7,240 nt of DNA from Oscillospiraceae bacterium (GCA_029007475.1 JAQXHW010000064.1:1-7240); one strand, 5' to 3'. Shown: positions 1 to 6,634, numbered from the stretch's first letter. The notes: generated from the letters alone by a model not told the origin. Made by a program: numbers and translations.

Positions 1-1
1 C

Positions 2-2083
2 AGCGAATCTCAGGAGAGAATGGCTGTTGTTGTTGAAGCAAAGGACGTTGCACGTTTCAAGGAGCTTGCCGAAACGGAAAACCTGGAGGCAACCTTGGTT
101 GCTGAGGTTACCGAGAGTCCCCGACTTGTTATGACCTATAACGATGTGGCAATCGTTGACCTTTCCCGTGAATTTCTCAACTCCAACGGCGCAGAAAAGC
201 ATATTGATATTGCACCCGCCGCTCCCGAGAAGTTCGAGGTAGAGGTAGGGGAGAGCTTTGCCGACAATATGAAGGCACTGGTTTCTGACCTCAACGTTTG
301 CTCAAAGCGCGGACTTTCCGAGCGTTTTGACTCCACTATCGGCGCAGGTACAGTCCTCATGCCCTTCGGCGGTAAGTATCAGCTTACTCCCATTCAGGCA
401 ATGGTCAACAAAATTTCCGTTGAGAAAAAGCACACCGACACCTGTTCCTTTATGTCTTGGGGCTATAACCCCTATTTAGCCGAGAAAAGCCCCTACCACG
501 GAGCATACCTTGCAGTAGTAGAGAGCCTTTCAAAGTTAGTTGCAACAGGCGGTACCTTAGACGGCGCTTACCTTACATTCCAGGAATACTTTGAGAGTCC
601 CCGCACAGACGCAAAGCGTTGGGGCAAGCCTCTCTCCGCACTTTTAGGCTCCTTTGACGCACAGCTCGACTATGAAATTGCTTCAATTGGCGGCAAGGAT
701 TCCATGAGCGGCAGCTTTGAGGATATCGACGTACCCCCTACACTTGTTTCCTTTGCCGTTACAACAGGCAAGGTGCAGGACGTTATCTCTCCCGAATTCA
801 AAGAAGCAGGCAGCAAGGTAGTGCTCCTTGCTCCCGAATATAATAAGAACGGACTTCCCGATAAAGATTCTCAGAAGGCTGTTTTCAACACCGTAAATGA
901 GCTAAACAAAGCAGGCAAGATTAAGGCAGCCTATACACTCGGCTTCGGCGGTATGGCTGAAGCTGTCTATAAAATGGCAATCGGCAACGGCTTCGGCTTC
1001 AAGTTCAGCGACAGCCTTACCATGAATGACATTTTCGGCGTGGGCTACGGCGCATTCGTACTTGAAGTGGCAGATGACGTAAACGCAGGCACAGTAATCG
1101 GCGAAACCACCGAGGAAAGAGCAATCGTTTACAAGAACGAGACCGTTTGCGTATGTGAGCTGAGTAAGCTCTACGAGAATAAGCTGGAGGACGTTTACTC
1201 CTGCAATATCGACCAGGGAAGCAGAGAAATTCCCACAATTAGTTTCGATGGCAAGGGCACAAAAGCTCCTGCAATTAAGGTCGCAAGACCCAAGGTGCTT
1301 ATCCCCGTATTCCCCGGTACCAACTGTGAGTACGATTCTGCTAAGGTTATGCGTGACGCAGGCGCAGAGGCTGAGATTGTTGTTATCAAGAACTTAACTC
1401 CCAAGGCTGTTTCCGAGTCTGTTGAGTACTTTGCAAATGCTCTCAAAACCGCTCAAATGGTATTCTTACCCGGCGGATTTTCAGGCGGCGATGAGCCTGA
1501 CGGCTCTGCGAAGTTCATTACTGCATTCTTCAGAAACAAGGCAGTAACCGAGGAGGTTCACGAACTTCTCAAAAACCGCGACGGCTTAATGTGCGGTATC
1601 TGTAACGGCTTCCAGGCGTTAATTAAGTTAGGTCTTGTGCCCTTTGGCGAAATCGTTGATACCGACGAGAACTGCCCCACGCTTACCTACAATACTATCG
1701 GACGTCACCAGTCCAAGCTGGTAAGAGTAAGAGTTGCCTCAAACCTCTCACCTTGGCTCAAAAATTCTCCTGTGGGTGAAACCTACCTTACCCCCATTTC
1801 TCACGGCGAGGGTCGTGTCCGTGCAAGCGACGAGCTTATCAATAAGCTTATCAAAAACGGTCAGGTTGCTACTCAGTATGTTGACCTTGAGGGTAAGGCA
1901 ACCTCAGACGTAGCCTTTAATCCCAACAACTCAGCCTTCGCTATTGAGGGTATCACCTCTCCCGACGGCAGAGTATTCGGTAAAATGGGTCACTGCGAGA
2001 GAATCGGCAACGGCCTCTACAAGAACGTAGAGGGTAACTCCGATATGGGTATTTTCCGCGCCGCAGTCGAATACTTCAAATAA
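2..2083 (+). CDS. purL: Phosphoribosylformylglycinamidine synthase, C-terminal 693 residues (5' end outside window)
   Basis: Cytosolic enzyme of de novo purine synthesis that converts FGAR, glutamine and ATP to FGAM. The frame is open from the window edge: codons 2-19 read SESQER, running into MAVVV. This is the conserved SESQER motif of the first synthase half, so the ATG at 20 is internal and not the start. Counting from that Met, residues 100-260 are the second AIRS-like N domain (GGKDSM at 224-229), 265-380 its C domain (LGFGGMAEA at 307-315), and about 424-687 a class I glutamine amidotransferase. The amidotransferase nucleophile is Cys528 in GICNGFQ (codon 1601-1603), with His658 and Glu660 in MGHCER. 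All catalytic parts are intact. The single-chain layout with the MGHxER ending fits the long (about 1,240-residue) clostridial PurL type, so roughly 550 residues are missing upstream. guaB follows 117 bases later on the same strand. Confidence 0.96.
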   Translation, partial: SESQERMAVVVEAKDVARFKELAETENLEATLVAEVTESPRLVMTYNDVAIVDLSREFLNSNGAEKHIDIAPAAPEKFEVEVGESFADNMKALVSDLNVCSKRGLSERFDSTIGAGTVLMPFGGKYQLTPIQAMVNKISVEKKHTDTCSFMSWGYNPYLAEKSPYHGAYLAVVESLSKLVATGGTLDGAYLTFQEYFESPRTDAKRWGKPLSALLGSFDAQLDYEIASIGGKDSMSGSFEDIDVPPTLVSFAVTTGKVQDVISPEFKEAGSKVVLLAPEYNKNGLPDKDSQKAVFNTVNELNKAGKIKAAYTLGFGGMAEAVYKMAIGNGFGFKFSDSLTMNDIFGVGYGAFVLEVADDVNAGTVIGETTEERAIVYKNETVCVCELSKLYENKLEDVYSCNIDQGSREIPTISFDGKGTKAPAIKVARPKVLIPVFPGTNCEYDSAKVMRDAGAEAEIVVIKNLTPKAVSESVEYFANALKTAQMVFLPGGFSGGDEPDGSAKFITAFFRNKAVTEEVHELLKNRDGLMCGICNGFQALIKLGLVPFGEIVDTDENCPTLTYNTIGRHQSKLVRVRVASNLSPWLKNSPVGETYLTPISHGEGRVRASDELINKLIKNGQVATQYVDLEGKATSDVAFNPNNSAFAIEGITSPDGRVFGKMGHCERIGNGLYKNVEGNSDMGIFRAAVEYFK

Positions 2084-2110
2084 TTAATATTTCTTATAAT
2101 AATTTGCCTG

Positions 2111-2140
2111 CTGCTTATTGACTTTTGAGCCGATAAGTAG
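2111..2140 (+). promoter_or_regulatory. Imperfect dyad overlapping the guaB promoter
   Basis: The arms CTGCTTATTG (2111-2120) and CGATAAGTAG (2131-2140) are complementary at 8 of 10 positions, and at 10 of 10 as RNA when two G-U pairs are allowed. The loop is 10 bases. The left arm enters the predicted -35 element (2118-2123) and the right arm fills the end of the spacer, which is where a repressor operator could lie. No U-run follows, so it is a poor intrinsic terminator for purL. An operator role is inference only. Confidence 0.35.
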
Positions 2141-2146
2141 TAGGAT
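2118..2146 (+). promoter_or_regulatory. Predicted sigma-A promoter for guaB
   Basis: TTGACT (2118-2123) matches the -35 consensus at 5 of 6 positions and TAGGAT (2141-2146) matches the -10 consensus at 4 of 6, with an optimal 17-base spacer. Transcription would start near 2153, leaving a leader of about 48 bases before the guaB ATG. That is too short for a purine riboswitch, and none of its conserved core is visible. The promoter suggests guaB can be expressed independently of purL, although no terminator separates the two genes. Confidence 0.55.
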
Positions 2147-2170
2147 AGTAAAAATATTTATTAAGCCAAT

Positions 2171-2182
2171 ATATAGCTATAT
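2171..2182. repeat. 12-bp perfect palindrome upstream of the guaB ribosome binding site
   Basis: ATATAGCTATAT is a perfect palindrome lying 5 bases before the AGGAGG of guaB, inside the predicted leader. It could be an operator half-pair or a chance product of AT-rich leader sequence. No T-run or second structure accompanies it. Confidence 0.3.
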
Positions 2183-2187
2183 GAAAG

Positions 2188-2193
2188 AGGAGG
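2188..2193 (+). promoter_or_regulatory. Ribosome binding site of guaB
   Basis: AGGAGG, a full Shine-Dalgarno match, lies 7 bases before the ATG at 2201. It fixes that ATG as the guaB start and predicts strong initiation. Confidence 0.9.
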
Positions 2194-2200
2194 TAATAAT

Positions 2201-3706
2201 ATGGCATACTATTTCTCAGAACCCTCTCGCACCTTTAGCGAGTATTTGCTCGTTCCCGGTTACACCTCAGAGCAGTGTATCCCCGCAAACGTAAATTTAT
2301 CAACACCCCTTGTTAAGTTCAAGAAGGGAGAGGAGCCCTCCATAAAGCTCAATATCCCTATGGTTTCTGCAATTATGCAGTCTGTTTCTAACGACAAAAT
2401 GGCTATTGCTCTTGCAAAAGAGGGCGGTGTTTCCTTTATCTACGGCTCACAGTCCGTCGAGGATGAAGCAGCTATGGTAGCTCGCGTTAAGGCTTACAAA
2501 GCAGGCTTCGTAGTAAGCGACTCTAACCTGCAGCCCACCGACACCCTCGCAGATGTTCTCAACCTCTACGAGGAAAAGGGTCACAACACCATGGCAGTTA
2601 CCGAGGACGGTACGGCAAACGGCAAGCTCTTAGGTATCGTTACAGGCAGAGATTACCGCGTTAGCCGTATGTCCTTCGATATCCCCGTTTCTCAGTTCAT
2701 GACTCCCCTTGAAAAGCTCATTACCGCTCCCGAGACCACTACTCTCAAGGAAGCTAACGACATTATATGGGAGCATAAATTAAATTCACTCCCCATTGTT
2801 GACAAAAACGGCTGCCTGATGTACTTCGTATTCCGCAAGGACTACACCGAGCATAAGGAAAATCCCAACGAGATTTTGGATGCTGATAAGAGATATATTG
2901 TGGGTGCCGGTATCAACACTCTCGATTACGAGCAGAGAGTTCCCGCACTTGTTGAGGCAGGTGCCGATGTTCTCTGTATCGACTCCTCAGAGGGTTACTC
3001 CTGCTGGCAGAAAAAGACTCTCGATTTCATCCGCGAAAAGTACGGCGACAGCGTAAAGGTGGGCGCCGGTAACGTAGTTGACCGTGACGGCTTTATGTTC
3101 CTTGCAGAAGCAGGCGCTGACTTTATCAAGGTTGGTATCGGCGGCGGCTCAATCTGTATCACCCGTGAAACAAAGGATATCGGCAGAGGTCAGGCAACTG
3201 TTCTTATCGAGGTTGCCGCAGCTCGTGACGAGTATTTTGAAAAGACAGGTATATATGTTCCAATCTGCTCCGACGGCGGTATTGTTCACGACTACCACAT
3301 GACCCTGGCTCTTGCAATGGGCGCAGACTTCATGATGCTTGGCAGATATTTTGCCCGCTTCGACGAATCTCCCACAACTAAGCTCAATATTAACGGCACA
3401 TACGTTAAGGAGTACTGGGGTGAAGGCTCAAACAGAGCAAGAAACTGGCAGAGATACGACTTAGGCGGAAAGAGCAAGCTCTCATTTGAGGAGGGCGTTG
3501 ACTCCTACGTTACCTATGCAGGTCCCTTAAAGGACAACGTAGCAAAGAGCCTTTATAAGGTTAAGTCCACAATGTGCAACTGCGGTGTTACAAATATCCC
3601 CGACTTGCAGAAGAACGCAAAGCTTACTGTTGTTTCCTCTACCTCTATTGTTGAAGGCGGTTACCACGATGTAATGCTCAAGTCCGCCGTTCAGAACAAC
3701 AGATAA
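2201..3706 (+). CDS. guaB: Inosine-5'-monophosphate dehydrogenase, Tritrichomonas-like type
   Basis: Cytosolic enzyme, normally tetrameric, that oxidises IMP to XMP with NAD+, the committed step to GMP. The 501 residues form a (beta/alpha)8 barrel interrupted by two CBS domains (about 107-155 and 166-222). Visible function residues are Asp261 (NAD site), catalytic Cys319 in GGGSICITR (codon 3155-3157), Asp358 (IMP ribose), the Arg418-Tyr419 dyad in NWQRYD, and the potassium-site EGG at 485-487. From memory, the whole chain resembles the Tritrichomonas foetus enzyme (503 residues) far more than Bacillus or E. coli GuaB: the N-terminus, the loop GGGSICITRE and the flap KEYWGEGS agree, and these residue numbers coincide without gaps. 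Lys310 and Glu431, linked in T. foetus to low mycophenolate sensitivity, are also present. No truncation is visible. The start is set by AGGAGG 7 bases upstream. Confidence 0.97.
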   Translation: MAYYFSEPSRTFSEYLLVPGYTSEQCIPANVNLSTPLVKFKKGEEPSIKLNIPMVSAIMQSVSNDKMAIALAKEGGVSFIYGSQSVEDEAAMVARVKAYKAGFVVSDSNLQPTDTLADVLNLYEEKGHNTMAVTEDGTANGKLLGIVTGRDYRVSRMSFDIPVSQFMTPLEKLITAPETTTLKEANDIIWEHKLNSLPIVDKNGCLMYFVFRKDYTEHKENPNEILDADKRYIVGAGINTLDYEQRVPALVEAGADVLCIDSSEGYSCWQKKTLDFIREKYGDSVKVGAGNVVDRDGFMFLAEAGADFIKVGIGGGSICITRETKDIGRGQATVLIEVAAARDEYFEKTGIYVPICSDGGIVHDYHMTLALAMGADFMMLGRYFARFDESPTTKLNINGTYVKEYWGEGSNRARNWQRYDLGGKSKLSFEEGVDSYVTYAGPLKDNVAKSLYKVKSTMCNCGVTNIPDLQKNAKLTVVSSTSIVEGGYHDVMLKSAVQNNR

Positions 3707-3724
3707 ATAAAGATATAAGACATT

Positions 3725-3762
3725 AAAAATCCCGAACAGCTTTATACCGTTCGGGATTTTTT
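3725..3762. terminator. Bidirectional Rho-independent terminator between convergent genes
   Basis: The arms AAAAATCCCGAAC (3725-3737) and GTTCGGGATTTTT (3749-3761) pair perfectly over 13 bp around an 11-base loop. A T-run ends the hairpin on the + strand (3757-3762), and the A-run at 3725-3729 gives a T-run on the - strand. It lies 18 bases after the guaB stop and about 43 bases beyond the stop of the opposing secreted-protein gene, so it can terminate both. Confidence 0.93.
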
Positions 3763-3804
3763 GCGTCTATTGAGATTTTTCAGTCACAGACCCTGCAAAA
3801 GAGA

Positions 3805-6138
3805 TTAAGAAAATTTGTAGGTTTTTACTGTCCATTTGCCTGAGGAGTTGCTGTCAAGGCTGTAGCCTATGCCTGTTTCTCCTGAGAGGGTAATATCAAT
3901 AGTCTGTTCGCTTCCGTTTGTAAAAATTATTTTCTGATAATCGCTGTAACTAAAGGAAATGGAATAGATTTTTTGGTTTAGTTCGTTGGTTTTAACATAG
4001 GTCATTGTATTTCCCGGCCAGGCGGACATACTTCCGGCACTTCCCCAAACATATGCCTTAACTGTGGACCAGTGTTTGTTGTTGGTGAAGTAAACGGTGA
4101 TGTCGCCGCCTGTATCACCGCCTATATCACCGCCGGAGGTGGAACCTCCCACAGCTTCTATAACGTCATATAACCTATTTAGCATAGCCTCAAGCTCCTC
4201 GTAGGTGTTGTTGTTGTCGCGCAAGGCTTTTTTCAGAGCTTGATACTGGTCATATGAGCTGTACTCATAGTATTTCTCAAGATTTTGTTTGATATTTGAG
4301 AGAAGGTCAGGCAGGCTTTTGCCGCCTGCTGCTCCAACCTGAGCAGCAGCCTTTTTCTCTATGGGGAATTTATCTATTATATCGGCAACTTTCTTTTGAA
4401 TAGCCGTTGCGTCACGGATATTTACTTCTGTGTCGCCTGTGACGTTTGCCTGTGTAAATGCCTTACCTTTAAGAGTAATTGTCTTTGCAATATGCTTTTG
4501 AACTACGGAAGCGTCCTTGATGTTGACTTCGCCGTTTAGGTCTGCGTCGCCGTATAGGTAGATATCAGGCTCGGTGACGGAGGTGGAGAAGGTTTGGGTT
4601 GTTGCGGGAACAGTTGTGACCTCTGAGGGCTCGGTTTTGGTTGTTGCGGGAGCAGTTGTCACCTCTGAGGGCTCGGTTTTAGTTGTTACGGGAGCGGTTG
4701 TCACCTCTGTAGGCTCGGTATTTACTGTTGTGGGAGCGGCGGTTGTTGCCTCGGATACTGTTGTTGGCTCCGTGGGAGTATCCGCTAAGGTTGTATCAAA
4801 GGGAATGATATAGGAACAAAGAGGCATAATCTCGTTATTGTAAAGATTGACACCGTTAAAGAGAATGCTGTCCTTATAGACCTCAACAATATATCCCTCG
4901 GAAAGTCCCAATACGGGAGTGCGGTCAACAGAGCCGTTTACAAGTCGTCTAACGCCGCCGACGGCGCTGTTGTGCATCATAACCGAGGACGTGCCGTTGT
5001 TGTCTGAGTAGTTATGCTGAGCGGAAAGCTCCAAGTGAGTGTGGCCTGTGATGATTACGCATTCCTTGTAGGTTTCCATGAGCTTTATAAAACGGCTAAC
5101 GTCAGGGCTTGACTTGTTAAGACCTAAGTCGTAGTAGTAGGGGGCGGTCAGCTTGTCGCCGCTGCCCCAGCCCGTAACATTGGCGTGCTCTATAATAAAG
5201 ATGTTTTTGCCGTCGCTTGAGTATTTTTTGAGGAGCCCTTCAAGCCAGTCAAGCTGTGCGCTTGAGAATTGGGTGTTTTTGTTGGTGTAGAAGGCACCCT
5301 CCATAGCCATGAAAATGAAGTGGTCGCCGGTATTGGGCTCGGTGATTTCAAAATAGCCCTTGCCGCTGTTTATGGTGTTGATGTTCGAGTCAAGTCCCGT
5401 GCCCTTGATAAAGGCATCGAAGTTGGTTTTTGAGGAGCCATGCCAAACTGTCGCTACATCGTGGTTGCCGATAGCCTCGTAAATAGGCATAACGTAGGAG
5501 GAGTCGGCTAAGATTTTCTGATAACGCTTAAATTCGGTAGCGTAGGTTTGGTTGCCGTTTTGGTCGTTTGCTGTGTCGCCGGAGGAAACAGTAAAGTCAA
5601 CACCTCTCTTTGCAAGAGTCTCAAAGGCTGCTGCAAGATGGGTTTCGTCGTAGGGATATCTGCCCTCGCCGTAAGAGTCGTTTGCAAGCTGGATGTCGCT
5701 TATTGAGCCGAAGGTATAGAAAGCGTCGCGGCTTTTATAGGGAAGCTGTTTTGAATTAGGGATAGAGTAAACAGCCGAGGCTTTAGAAGCTGTGCAGTTT
5801 GCAAGGGTCGCCGGCTCGGAGCTTGATTTTATTGCGATGAGCTTTTCTGCGTCGGCTGGGATTGCCGTTTGCTTAGGCATTTTGAGGGTACCTTTTCCCG
5901 AGGAGACAGTCACCTTTCCCAAGGTGTCCATGCCTTCCAAGGCTTTTTCCGAATCTGCCCAGTAGAGGTAGTAGGTGCCGTCTGCAGCCGAGAGGGTAAT
6001 TGTACCCTCGGCAAAGCCTTTTTCGGTTTTTGCGAAGCTGTAACTAATTGAGTCAGCCGCAGAAACGGACACAAGTCCTACGGTGACAAGGGAAGCTGCC
6101 ATAAGGAAGCAGAGAATAAGAGATAGTGTTTTTTTCAC
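3805..6138 (-). CDS. Secreted calcineurin-like metallophosphoesterase with type I dockerin and CBM26-like starch-binding domain
   Basis: A 777-residue modular extracellular protein. Numbering is from the GTG at 6138, chosen because GGAGG lies 7 bases upstream; a TTG at 6144 would leave only 1 base. Layout: signal peptide 1-27 (KK, hydrophobic core, VSA cleavage); beta-rich region 28-138; metallophosphoesterase about 140-400 with Asp148, GD at 187-188, GNHD at 224-227, His318 and GHTH at 365-368; Thr/Pro linker 451-522 with three 14-residue repeats; dockerin 525-594 with calcium loops at 531-542 and 565-576; FIVAR-like helices about 608-663; Gly/Asp linker 664-679; CBM26-like domain 680-777 with Trp690, Trp698 and AWPG at 706-709. 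Motif I reads DIQ, not the usual DxH. The phosphoesterase, dockerin and signal calls are firm; the substrate is unknown. Docking to a cohesin scaffold and starch binding are inferred from the modules. The gene has its own candidate promoter and shares the guaB terminator. Confidence 0.93.
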   Translation of the reverse strand: MKKTLSLILCFLMAASLVTVGLVSVSAADSISYSFAKTEKGFAEGTITLSAADGTYYLYWADSEKALEGMDTLGKVTVSSGKGTLKMPKQTAIPADAEKLIAIKSSSEPATLANCTASKASAVYSIPNSKQLPYKSRDAFYTFGSISDIQLANDSYGEGRYPYDETHLAAAFETLAKRGVDFTVSSGDTANDQNGNQTYATEFKRYQKILADSSYVMPIYEAIGNHDVATVWHGSSKTNFDAFIKGTGLDSNINTINSGKGYFEITEPNTGDHFIFMAMEGAFYTNKNTQFSSAQLDWLEGLLKKYSSDGKNIFIIEHANVTGWGSGDKLTAPYYYDLGLNKSSPDVSRFIKLMETYKECVIITGHTHLELSAQHNYSDNNGTSSVMMHNSAVGGVRRLVNGSVDRTPVLGLSEGYIVEVYKDSILFNGVNLYNNEIMPLCSYIIPFDTTLADTPTEPTTVSEATTAAPTTVNTEPTEVTTAPVTTKTEPSEVTTAPATTKTEPSEVTTVPATTQTFSTSVTEPDIYLYGDADLNGEVNIKDASVVQKHIAKTITLKGKAFTQANVTGDTEVNIRDATAIQKKVADIIDKFPIEKKAAAQVGAAGGKSLPDLLSNIKQNLEKYYEYSSYDQYQALKKALRDNNNTYEELEAMLNRLYDVIEAVGGSTSGGDIGGDTGGDITVYFTNNKHWSTVKAYVWGSAGSMSAWPGNTMTYVKTNELNQKIYSISFSYSDYQKIIFTNGSEQTIDITLSGETGIGYSLDSNSSGKWTVKTYKFS
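4594..4719 (-). repeat. Three tandem 42-bp repeats encoding a Thr/Pro-rich linker
   Basis: Each unit encodes 14 residues of the form TEPSEVTTAPATTK, at residues 474-487, 488-501 and 502-515 of the secreted phosphoesterase. The two units lying at lower coordinates are almost identical in DNA and the third has a few changes. A fourth, degenerate Thr-rich stretch adjoins at higher coordinates. Such Thr/Pro linkers are flexible, often glycosylated spacers between catalytic and docking modules. The in-register DNA identity points to recent duplication or slippage. Confidence 0.9.
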
Positions 6139-6145
6139 AACCAAA

Positions 6146-6150
6146 CCTCC
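6146..6150 (-). promoter_or_regulatory. Ribosome binding site deciding the GTG start of the secreted phosphoesterase
   Basis: GGAGG on the - strand, read from 6150 to 6146, is 7 bases before the GTG at 6138-6136 but only 1 base before the in-frame TTG at 6144. The spacing supports GTG, giving an N-terminus of MKKTLSLILC, a normal signal-peptide start. Confidence 0.85.
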
Positions 6151-6171
6151 GATACAATAATATACATATTT

Positions 6172-6200
6172 ATTTTATCACTGAGCAAGGACAAATACAA
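6172..6200 (-). promoter_or_regulatory. Predicted sigma-A promoter for the secreted phosphoesterase gene
   Basis: On the - strand, TTGTAT (6200-6195) and TAAAAT (6177-6172) are separated by 17 bases. The -10 matches consensus at 5 of 6 positions; the -35 keeps only TTG of its core. It lies in the 71-base gap after the channel gene and would give a leader of about 25-30 bases. No terminator stands before it, so read-through from the channel gene may add to expression. Confidence 0.45.
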
Positions 6201-6209
6201 TAGCGATTA

Positions 6210-6626
6210 TTATTGCTTTAAGTTTTTTACTTTGTCTGAAATTGCCTCAAGTTCTTCTTTTGAAAGCTCGGGAAGCCGTGAGAGCTTGTCGAGAATTGCT
6301 TCGCGGGTCTCTTTATACTGCTGTTCAACACAGCGGTTGTAGAAGCTGACAACAACTCCTGTGGCTAAAGCGGTTACGAATAGAGCATAGATTGAGATTA
6401 AAACGGAGCAGATCTTACCCAAAGCGGTAGTGACCACGACATCCCCGAGTCCCACCGTAAAGGTAACGGAATAAATGTACCAAAGAGCGTCGAAGTAGCT
6501 CGTTATATTAGGCTCAATCAAAAATACCGCAAATCCGCAGATAAGTATAAAGACTATGAAGCCCAAAATGATACTGTTTGCGTGAGTTTTTTTGAGGATT
6601 CCTCTGAGAATTTTCAGCTTTTTCAT
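6210..6626 (-). CDS. Small two-transmembrane potassium channel family protein
   Basis: A 138-residue membrane protein of the two-helix potassium-channel (ion_trans_2) type. TM1 is about residues 18-37, the pore helix about 43-55, the selectivity filter TVGLGD 57-62, and TM2 about 70-95. A charged helical tail of about 40 residues (101-138) follows, with no RCK/TrkA-N regulatory domain. Four subunits would be expected to form one pore; whether it conducts potassium is inferred from the filter. Leu replaces the usual Tyr of TVGYGD, a substitution also known in two-pore-domain potassium channels. The start is the ATG at 6626: AGGAG (6639-6635) is 8 bases upstream, whereas an in-frame GTG at 6635 overlaps that site. 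The stop lies 71 bases before the GTG of the phosphoesterase gene. The GNAT gene lies about 60 bases upstream on the same strand with no clear terminator or promoter between, so the pair may be co-transcribed. Confidence 0.88.
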   Translation of the reverse strand: MKKLKILRGILKKTHANSIILGFIVFILICGFAVFLIEPNITSYFDALWYIYSVTFTVGLGDVVVTTALGKICSVLISIYALFVTALATGVVVSFYNRCVEQQYKETREAILDKLSRLPELSKEELEAISDKVKNLKQ

Positions 6627-6634
6627 AAAAACCA

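Noticed and set aside
20..22. ATG at 20 as the start of a separate purL-like gene
   Set aside because: The frame is open upstream, and the preceding codons encode SESQER, part of a conserved internal PurL motif.
136..360. Short - strand ORF inside purL
   Set aside because: It lies wholly within the well-supported purL frame, has no ribosome site and is not protein-like. The same applies to the - strand frames at 1017-1238 and 1195-1446.
2111..2150. Intrinsic terminator after purL
   Set aside because: The hairpin has two G-U pairs and is AT-rich, and no T-run follows, so termination would be weak at best.
2084..2200. Purine riboswitch between purL and guaB
   Set aside because: The predicted leader is only about 48 bases and none of the conserved purine-aptamer core segments can be found in the 117-base gap.
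3078..3302. Frames within guaB (+ 3078-3302 and - 3292-3477)
   Set aside because: Shadow frames of the conserved IMP dehydrogenase coding sequence.
4574..4813. 79-residue + strand ORF rich in Val/Thr/Ser-Glu-Gly repeats
   Set aside because: It is the antisense reading of the 42-bp Thr/Pro linker repeats; its repetitiveness comes from the - strand gene, and it has no ribosome site.
5869..6051. 60-residue + strand ORF opposite the secreted protein's N-terminal region
   Set aside because: Antisense to a strongly supported coding frame, with no ribosome site or recognisable motif.
6193..6213. Terminator after the channel gene
   Set aside because: Only a 5-bp CAATA/TATTG stem is present, without a GC-rich arm or adjacent T-run.
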